Shown: positions 58,904 through 64,000 of the stretch, piece by piece
Numbering within the stretch: the stretch's first letter is position 1
How the letters are laid out: the number at the start of each line of letters is the position of its first letter
Assembly: GCA_036489565.1 (NCBI GenBank)
Contig: DASXFN010000091.1
Span: 46,368-110,367, forward strand
From: JAICKN01 sp036489565
Lineage (GTDB): Bacteria; Acidobacteriota; Terriglobia; Terriglobales; Acidobacteriaceae
Reading direction: 5' to 3'
DNA length: 64,000 nt
Notes under the pieces: generated by a model
Seen by the model: only the letters and a program-made list of their open reading frames with translations
Database searches by the model: none
Told to the model about the DNA's origin: nothing
Program-made: the position numbers and the translations under genes

Positions 58904-61090
58904 TTAATGCGATTCCAGTACCTGAGTGGCCCCGTTCAATGCTCCGGCGAGTGCCTCAAGCTCGCGGTTCAATTCCGCGAGATCGTGGCGTTCAATCGCT
59001 TCATTCACCCCGGGAATAACCACAGCGGCGTATCCCGTATGCATTCCGGGAGCATAAATGGCATGCCGGTACCAGGGGCGGTCTGGTAATCCTTCGGGCA
59101 AAAGCAGGGCGCGTTCGGTTTTTGTGAGCGTTTGGTTCGTGGCTGCAACATCGGTTGATTGGTTTTGCTGGCGCGACCACATCTGCTCTCCGGCCTGTTT
59201 GAATCGGCGTGCGGAATCTTCCACCGATGTAAAGTTTGGCGTTCGCCCGCCAAATTCGCTATCAGCTTTTTTCTGCGCCTGGGCCAGATAGGAGTTCACT
59301 TCTTCCCCATACGCTTTGTAGTCGTAGGGAAGCACATCGGTATTGGCCATGCGCAGAGTTTCCAATCCGAAGAGCCGTGCCATTTGCTGTTCGTAAAGAA
59401 AATTAGGATCGCCGAATTGTTTAAACCACTGGAAATCGTCAAAGGCGGAATGGTAAACGCCGTAGGAGCCGGTGGAACCTATGTCCGTGGAGGGCACGCC
59501 CAGATGCTGTAAAAATACGGTGTAGTCGGAACCGCTTCCCAAGTCTCCGACTTGCGGTTTCTTTTGGTCCTGCACCGCGGGTGGATGTGCCTGACTGCCC
59601 CCAGCTTCCGGAGTGTTCGCGGCAATTTCATCCAACATCGCACGGGCCTTGGTCCACTGGTCAAACACGGTACCGCCCGCTGGGCTGGATACGGATTTCG
59701 TTATGTCACGCACAAAATCTTTGAGACTTGGCACTGCGGAGGCTTCAAATTTTGGGCCAGAGACGGCGACGTCCGTGTTGAAATAGGCGACCGCATGCTC
59801 AAGTTCTGTGGCATGGTCTTCCGCCCATTCGGTCGAGCCAATCAGGCCTTCTTCTTCGCCGTCCCAACTTGCGAAGATAACTGTGCGCTTCGGCTTCCAT
59901 CCGGATTTCAGCAACTCACCCACGCCGCGCACTGTCTCCAGCATGGCCGCGGTGCCGCTACCAGGATCCGCCGCGCCAAAGACCCAGGCGTCGCGGTGAT
60001 TCCCGGCAATGACGGTTTGATTGGGGAACTCGCTACCGGGAATACGCCCAATCACGTCCCAGATCGTGCGGTACTGATAATCCTGCTTGATGTGCATCTT
60101 TACGCGAACTGGGCCAGGCCCGACGTGATAAGTAAAGGGCAACGCTCCTTGCCAGTCTCGAGGAGATTCGGTTCCGCCGAGGTTTGCGAGGATCGGCCAC
60201 GCATCGCCGTATGAGATCGGTAGGCTAGGAATCTTCGGTAGCGCTTGTGACTGATTGGGCGACGTGCGCTTCGACTGAGGAAGAGATGGCAGGGAAGCAA
60301 TGCCCGGGGTCGTGGGATCGCCCGGGAACTTGAACATAAAGCCTACCGACCCGCGCTGGACGCCGGTTTGCGGACGCCACGGGCCCTTGGGGTAGGCATC
60401 GCCACGACGCCAGCCGTCGTCGTAGGGATCGGAGTAAATAATTACGCCAGCCGCGCCGTGCTCCTGCGCGTCCAGTACTTTAACGCCGCGGAAATTCTGG
60501 CCATAGCGGCAGAGCACAATCTTGCCACGAACATCAATCTTCATCTCTTCGAGTTTTTTGAAGTCCTCAGGCCGGCCGTAGTTCGCATACACAACCTCGG
60601 CCTCCACGTCACCGGAAGGCGACATGCTGTTGAACGGCATAACAATTCGCGGGTCGTTTTCATAGGCATCGCCCTCCACATGCTCGGCCGTTGGGCCTTG
60701 CATTTTAACTCCCGCCGGAGCGGTGACTGTGACCTTCATCTCTGCGGGATAGTTCATCCACACGCGGTATTCGCTGATGGATGTTTCGAGGCCAGCCGCG
60801 CGAAACTTTTTTGCTACGTAGTCGGCTGTCGCTTTGTCTTCCGGCGTGCCTGCCATGTGGGGGGCCTGAGTCAGAATGCGCAGGTCCGCTTCGGCGGTTT
60901 TGGGGTCCGGTACCGCGAGAAATCGCGATTCGAGGGCATGTTCGGTGGAAGGATCGCGAAAGCCGAAAATGGGGGTGGCATCGGATGCGCTCGCACTGCT
61001 TGCGCCGCTGTTTGAAGCCTGTGTGGGAATACTTGAAGAATTCGGAAACAGAAATGCAAGAGCGAGCGTAGCAGCGAGAAGAACTTTCAT
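58904..61090 (-). CDS. Exported M28 metallopeptidase, glutamate carboxypeptidase II-like
   Basis: A 728-residue secreted zinc peptidase. The ATG at 61090 begins a signal peptide (MKVLLAATLALAFLFPNSSS). A PA (protease-associated) domain around residues 150-270 (VVYANYGRPEDFKKL; GKIVLCRYGQNFRGVKVLDA) is inserted as in glutamate carboxypeptidase II. Zinc ligands are in VIAGNHRDAW (His), GAADPGSGTAAM (bridging Asp) and ASWDGEEEGLIGS (catalytic Glu). The C-terminal region resembles the transferrin-receptor dimerisation domain (YHAPG-type motif replaced by RHAIYAPGMH). It should trim acidic or other C-terminal residues from peptides in the periplasm. Substrate unproven. Confidence 0.93.
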   Translation of the reverse strand: MKVLLAATLALAFLFPNSSSIPTQASNSGASSASASDATPIFGFRDPSTEHALESRFLAVPDPKTAEADLRILTQAPHMAGTPEDKATADYVAKKFRAAGLETSISEYRVWMNYPAEMKVTVTAPAGVKMQGPTAEHVEGDAYENDPRIVMPFNSMSPSGDVEAEVVYANYGRPEDFKKLEEMKIDVRGKIVLCRYGQNFRGVKVLDAQEHGAAGVIIYSDPYDDGWRRGDAYPKGPWRPQTGVQRGSVGFMFKFPGDPTTPGIASLPSLPQSKRTSPNQSQALPKIPSLPISYGDAWPILANLGGTESPRDWQGALPFTYHVGPGPVRVKMHIKQDYQYRTIWDVIGRIPGSEFPNQTVIAGNHRDAWVFGAADPGSGTAAMLETVRGVGELLKSGWKPKRTVIFASWDGEEEGLIGSTEWAEDHATELEHAVAYFNTDVAVSGPKFEASAVPSLKDFVRDITKSVSSPAGGTVFDQWTKARAMLDEIAANTPEAGGSQAHPPAVQDQKKPQVGDLGSGSDYTVFLQHLGVPSTDIGSTGSYGVYHSAFDDFQWFKQFGDPNFLYEQQMARLFGLETLRMANTDVLPYDYKAYGEEVNSYLAQAQKKADSEFGGRTPNFTSVEDSARRFKQAGEQMWSRQQNQSTDVAATNQTLTKTERALLLPEGLPDRPWYRHAIYAPGMHTGYAAVVIPGVNEAIERHDLAELNRELEALAGALNGATQVLESH

Positions 61091-61203
61091 GATTGCCTTT
61101 ACGCGATTCTGAGGAGCTCGCGCACCGGAAAGCGATTTTACCGTAGAGAATGAGATCAAGTCTCGCAAGCATTACAAGACTTGCACCAAGCCGCCAACGT
61201 CTG

Positions 61204-61270
61204 ATGTCATCCCGAAAGCGAAGCGAGACACCTTATGAATGTGGATGCCATTGGCGTTGTTAACGGGAAG
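61204..61270. repeat. Partial copy of the TCATCCCGA repeat element
   Basis: ATGTCATCCCGA at 61204-61215 repeats the left end of the 50203 element, followed by GCGAAGCGA, CCTTA, a GTGG-N-CCA region and AACGGGA in the same order. The right terminal repeat is missing. It coincides with the 3' end of the truncated HD-hydrolase frame on the minus strand. Confidence 0.55.
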
Positions 61271-61473
61271 CGCAATCCTTCCTCGCGGCTACCATATTTG
61301 TCATAGTCAAAGTCAGCAGCAATCCAACCATGCTCCCCTAATCCAGAATCGGCGGGAAATTTTTCTGCGTAGCTCTTCATACACGCCTCAACGACGAGCG
61401 CATGCTTCCGCAAATTTTCTGATCGTGCGAACTCAGTTAGTAAACAGTACGCTTGCTCCCGAGTTGGCATCAT
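61207..61473 (-). pseudogene. Truncated HD-domain hydrolase remnant
   Basis: An 88-codon minus-strand frame. Its first 60 residues (MPTREQAYCLLTEF, SENLRKHALVVEACMKSYAEKF, DFDYDKY) match the start of a family of HD-type phosphohydrolases that normally reach about 190 residues. The expected metal-binding His-Asp before the DFDY segment is changed (AADFDY instead of LHDFDY). The remainder (from about REEGLRFP) is encoded by the repeat copy at 61204-61270. AAGGTG precedes the two possible ATG codons, so a short peptide may still be made. I read it as a gene cut off by the repeat. Confidence 0.6.
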
Positions 61474-61651
61474 TCACCTTGTTTTATCTGATATTGTCCG
61501 CGAGAAAACGATTTTTTTCTTGCCGGATTATTTTTCGACTAAAGAATATTCTTGACATCCACAGGGTCTATGCCTCAGATTACGCACCAGGTTAGGAACC
61601 GGTAACTGAGTTGGTTCCAGGTGAAGCCTGCTCTGGCCTCCCAAAACCTTA

Positions 61652-62191
61652 ATGGCCACAACACTTGCCCCAGTAGATTCCAGGGAAGTAGTCCGCTGCG
61701 ATCGTTGCCAGCTCGTTCAATTCCGTACAACCAACAGCCTTTGTCGGCGCTGCCACTTATCATTAGATGAGGAAGAGCCGGAGGTGATGATCGCTCCGCC
61801 CATGCCGCAGCTGATGCCTCAGCATCGCGGCGGGCCGGGACATCTGAACCTTGCGGCGTCCATTCGGTCGCTGCGTCTGCGCGGCGGTCTGAGCCAGCGG
61901 CAATTGGCGCTGCGTATGTCGGTGCCGCGCACCTATGTTTCCAAGATCGAAAATGAGAAAGCCACGCCAACGCTTTCGTCGCTTGAACGATTGGCGCGCG
62001 CGCTCGAAGTCACGGTACCTGATCTTCTATCAGGCGGCGAACGCAATCGGCAGGAGGAGATAGGCGAGCTGATCAAAGATCAGTTTGTCGCGGAAATGCT
62101 GCCCTTTGTTTCGCAACTGAACGGAATGCAGATGTCGAGCGTTCTGGCGCAGGTGCGGGACCTAACGCTGCGTCCGCGACGAACGGCGTAA
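61652..62191 (+). CDS. Zinc-ribbon plus helix-turn-helix (XRE) regulator
   Basis: A 179-residue regulator combining two modules. Residues 16-34 form a small zinc ribbon, Cys16-xx-Cys19 and Cys31-xx-Cys34 (CDRCQLVQ ... LCRRCHLSLDEEE). Residues 68-125 form a Cro/CI helix-turn-helix (LAASIRSLRLRGGLSQRQLALRMSVPRTYVSKIENEKATPTLSSLERLARALEVTVPDLL). The C-terminal helical part may dimerise. Targets are unknown and no operon partner follows. Two hairpins lie downstream. No clear ribosome-binding site precedes the ATG at 61652. Confidence 0.85.
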   Translation: MATTLAPVDSREVVRCDRCQLVQFRTTNSLCRRCHLSLDEEEPEVMIAPPMPQLMPQHRGGPGHLNLAASIRSLRLRGGLSQRQLALRMSVPRTYVSKIENEKATPTLSSLERLARALEVTVPDLLSGGERNRQEEIGELIKDQFVAEMLPFVSQLNGMQMSSVLAQVRDLTLRPRRTA

Positions 62192-62198
62192 GAGATTG

Positions 62199-62230
62199 TG
62201 TAGGCACGGGCGAGGGTGCCCGTGTCTACA
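62199..62230 (+). repeat. Dispersed-type hairpin (TGTAGGCACGGGC...)
   Basis: TGTAGGCACGGGC and GCCCGTGTCTACA pair over 13 bp with one mismatch around GAGGGT, eight bases after the HTH gene stop. No T-run follows directly. The GGCACGGGCGAGGGTGCCCGTG core is of a kind seen repeatedly between genes in acidobacterial genomes (from memory, not checked). Confidence 0.6.
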
Positions 62231-62256
62231 TGAGTTTTATCCGGGCAAGCCAACTG

Positions 62257-62288
62257 AATCCGGGAGCCAACCAGCTCCCGGATTTTTT
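62257..62288 (+). terminator. Rho-independent terminator after the HTH regulator
   Basis: AATCCGGGAGC and GCTCCCGGATT make an 11-bp stem around CAACCA, directly followed by a run of six T. This is the clearest intrinsic terminator in the window and ends transcription from the zinc-ribbon HTH gene. Confidence 0.92.
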
Positions 62289-62417
62289 GTGTCTGGTCAG
62301 ATCAATCACTTTTATCATTCGAGTAGCATTGCGATGCGACCCGAAGCAGATTCCTCGCCAATAAATTGGTTCGGAATGACAAGAAATTAAGTTCGTCTTT
62401 ATCTGTAAGCTGGATGA

Positions 62418-63059
62418 ATGGTCGAAGCGATCCTTTGGGACAACGACGGCGTACTGGTGGATACGGAGCGACTGTACTTTCAGGCGACGCGACAGGCGTT
62501 AGCGCGGGCGCGCATTGAACTGACGCTTGATCTGTATAAGGACATTTCGTTGCGGCAGGGGCGAAGCCTGTTCTCTCTGGTGGACAAAAAAGGCTGGACG
62601 GCAGAACAGGTGGCCGCTCTGCGGCTGGAACGGGATGAAATTTACTCAGGATTGCTGCGGGCTGAACCGCTGCTGTTCCCCGAGGTTTCGGAAACATTAC
62701 GCGAGCTGCACAACAAATATCGAATGGCTATTGTGACCAGTTCGCGGCGAGTCCATTTTGACGTAATGCACGAGAAGACAGAGATATGGAAATACTTTGA
62801 ATTCGTGCTGGCGCGGGAAGACTATGGGAAGAGCAAGCCCAATCCAGAACCGTATTTGACAGCACTGCGGCGTTTGGGAATCGCGGCGGAGAAATCTGTT
62901 GCGATTGAAGATACTGAAAGGGGACTATCGGCGGCGCGGGCGGCAGGGCTGCGTTGTGTGGTGGTTCCGCATGAGTTTACGCGCGGGTGTGAATTTGCAG
63001 GAGCGGAGGCGGTGATCGAAAGCGTGAGCGAATTGGCCGGTCTGCTAAAGCGGTTGTAA
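62418..63059 (+). CDS. HAD-family phosphatase, beta-phosphoglucomutase-like
   Basis: A 213-residue HAD phosphatase with a helical cap. Motif I ILWDNDGVLVDTERLYF has both aspartates, motif II is VTSSRR, the motif III lysine is in GKSKPNPEPYL and motif IV is VAIEDTERGLSAARAAG. The WDNDGVLVDTE form belongs to the subgroup of phosphoglycolate phosphatase and beta-phosphoglucomutase-like enzymes acting on sugar phosphates. The substrate is not predictable. Monocistronic, with the inorganic pyrophosphatase gene convergent downstream. Confidence 0.92.
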   Translation: MVEAILWDNDGVLVDTERLYFQATRQALARARIELTLDLYKDISLRQGRSLFSLVDKKGWTAEQVAALRLERDEIYSGLLRAEPLLFPEVSETLRELHNKYRMAIVTSSRRVHFDVMHEKTEIWKYFEFVLAREDYGKSKPNPEPYLTALRRLGIAAEKSVAIEDTERGLSAARAAGLRCVVVPHEFTRGCEFAGAEAVIESVSELAGLLKRL

Positions 63060-63141
63060 TCACCTCGCCGCGAGCACGTCCCCTCGAAATGACAAAAATC
63101 TGGGGTTCGCCCAGAACTCCGACTCAACGCATAGCATCGGG

Positions 63142-63699
63142 TTAGACGCCCTTTTTCGCCGCGAATCCCTTGCGCCGCTGTTCGCTGTAACGATGAAGCG
63201 CATCGCTAATGATCGGGTACGCTTCTTTCGCCGGGCGGAAGTCGTCCACTTCCACGGCTTTGCCCTCCAGTTGCTTGTAATCCTGGAAAAAACGGCGCAG
63301 CATGATCAGCCGATGTGGAGGCATCTCCGAAGCTTCGCGATACACGTTGAATTCCGGGTCTTCAGTGGCGACCGCGATGATTTTGTGGTCTTTCTTACCG
63401 GAGTCAATCATGGTCATGAGTCCGATGGTGCGGGCATGGATGATGGTCAGCGGCACGACAGTTTCCTGGCAGAGGACGAGCACATCGAGTGGATCGTCGT
63501 CTTCGGCGAGCGTCTGCGGAATGAATCCGTAGTTGGCCGGATAATAAACCGCCGAATACAGTACCCGATCGAGCTTGATGAGACCACTGGTCTTGTCCAG
63601 TTCGTACTTCACGCTGGAGCCGAAGGGAATCTCGATAACGCTGTTGAACTCGTCGGGCAGGTTTTCGCCCGGTGTTACATCATGCCAAGGATGAATCAT
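63142..63699 (-). CDS. ppa: Inorganic pyrophosphatase (family I)
   Basis: Ppa hydrolyses pyrophosphate from biosynthesis, pulling those reactions forward in the cytosol. The 185-residue product has the type I motifs NSVIEIPFGSSVKYELDK, YPANYGFIPQT, the metal-binding EDDDPLDVLVL, SGKKDHKIIAV and the C-terminal DYKQLEGKAVEVDDF. Length and residues are those of soluble family I enzymes. The ATG at 63699 lies in MIHPWHDVTPGENLPDEF, a typical start. Confidence 0.97.
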   Translation of the reverse strand: MIHPWHDVTPGENLPDEFNSVIEIPFGSSVKYELDKTSGLIKLDRVLYSAVYYPANYGFIPQTLAEDDDPLDVLVLCQETVVPLTIIHARTIGLMTMIDSGKKDHKIIAVATEDPEFNVYREASEMPPHRLIMLRRFFQDYKQLEGKAVEVDDFRPAKEAYPIISDALHRYSEQRRKGFAAKKGV

Positions 63700-63836
63700 G
63701 TTTATGAAATTCCCCAGAAATTGAGGTACATAGGATTGTAACGGAAGGAACCTGAGTTCTCCTATTGCCTCATTCCATGGCGGCTTGACCGCCGCATTCG
63801 TGCAGCGTAAAGTTTTCTGTACGCGCAGTTCTTGCC

Positions 63837-64000
63837 ATGTCCAAAGAAGTCAATAAATATCTGAAATTTGGTTCCGCCGTCGTTCTCATCCTATTGTCCA
63901 TGGGCTACTTAGCCTATACCGGAGTGCAGGAGAGCAAGAGCTACTACGTCACCATTAAAGAATTGCGGGGCATGGGCAATGGGGCTTACAGCAAGCGTCT
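63837..64000 (+). CDS. CcmE-like cytochrome c maturation protein, 5' part
   Basis: The gene runs off the right edge; 54 codons are visible. It begins MSKEVNKYLKFGSAVVLILL, with one membrane helix (about 10-27) and continues YTGVQESKSYYVTIKELRGM. A short cytoplasmic start, one helix and a VQESKSYYVT segment are typical of CcmE, the periplasmic heme chaperone that passes heme to apocytochrome c. The heme-binding histidine would lie beyond the window, so the call is by N-terminal pattern only. Confidence 0.7.
   Translation, partial: MSKEVNKYLKFGSAVVLILLSMGYLAYTGVQESKSYYVTIKELRGMGNGAYSKR

Noticed and set aside
62330..62390. Third and fourth TCATCCCGA-type repeats (GGAATGACA at about 62371 and GAAATGACA at about 63089)
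   Set aside because: Only 8-10 bases match the element end and no partner end or internal blocks are present. They may be old remnants but cannot be supported.

Overview
This looks like a chromosomal segment of a moderately GC-rich, Gram-negative heterotroph, most likely a member of the Acidobacteriota (Terriglobia/Koribacter-like). That placement is inference. It rests on the large secreted TPR-VCBS-ASPIC/UnbV protein, the many signal-peptide glycosidases and peptidases, dispersed TCATCCCGA...GCGAAGCGA repeats, CcmE, a GTP-type PEPCK and a CIRCE-controlled hrcA-grpE-dnaJ operon. No rRNA, tRNA, CRISPR array, prophage or transposase gene was found.

Layout. 1-400 is the tail of a gluconate 2-dehydrogenase subunit-3-like gene. 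408-6006 (minus) holds a ModF-like ABC ATPase and the nitrogen genes glnD, glnB/glnK and amtB. A CIRCE-like operator and a sigma-70 promoter at 6133-6190 precede hrcA-grpE-dnaJ-rsmE; dnaJ appears to begin at a non-canonical ATC codon. A fused UvrD helicase/PD-(D/E)XK nuclease (9835-12777) ends at a strong hairpin terminator, opposite a 13-residue lysine-rich mini-gene. Thiolase, a triple-PAS histidine kinase, a ComM/YifB ATPase, galactokinase and a secreted GH13 alpha-glucosidase follow. Next comes the complete electron-transfer route etfB-etfA-ETF:quinone oxidoreductase (21890-25402).

25613-35445 is the most unusual region. A divergent pair (free-standing Hpt plus REC-GGDEF cyclase) faces a tightly packed run of histidine kinase, Rcp1-type response regulator, REC-kinase, Rcp1-type regulator, REC-kinase with a C-terminal GGDEF-like tail, regulator, then PAS-degenerate-GGDEF, motA and motB. 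Start/stop overlaps and short gaps suggest one transcription unit joining a multi-step phosphorelay and c-di-GMP-type modules to a proton-driven stator.

35475-48628 carries a secreted GH3 beta-glucosidase, a TetR regulator, GTP-PEPCK, a TonB-like protein, an M16 protease, rlmN, a HAD hydrolase, an AT-rich DUF3800 gene of probable foreign origin, an rsuA/rluB-type pseudouridine synthase, a GAF protein, a rhodanese and a PfpI/DJ-1 protein. 48759-64000 has an amidase, a 159-bp MITE-like element with 14-bp perfect terminal inverted repeats, the 1161-residue TPR-VCBS-ASPIC protein, a PpiD/SurA-like foldase, malQ, a membrane-anchored protein of unknown function, an M28 (glutamate carboxypeptidase II-like) peptidase, a truncated HD-hydrolase remnant ending in a second copy of the repeat, a zinc-ribbon HTH regulator, a HAD phosphatase, ppa, and the start of a ccmE-like gene.

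Physiologically the window supports carbohydrate scavenging (GH3, GH13, MalQ, GalK), gluconeogenesis (PEPCK), beta-oxidation with ETF-linked electron transfer, ammonium uptake with PII control, and motility or surface signalling.
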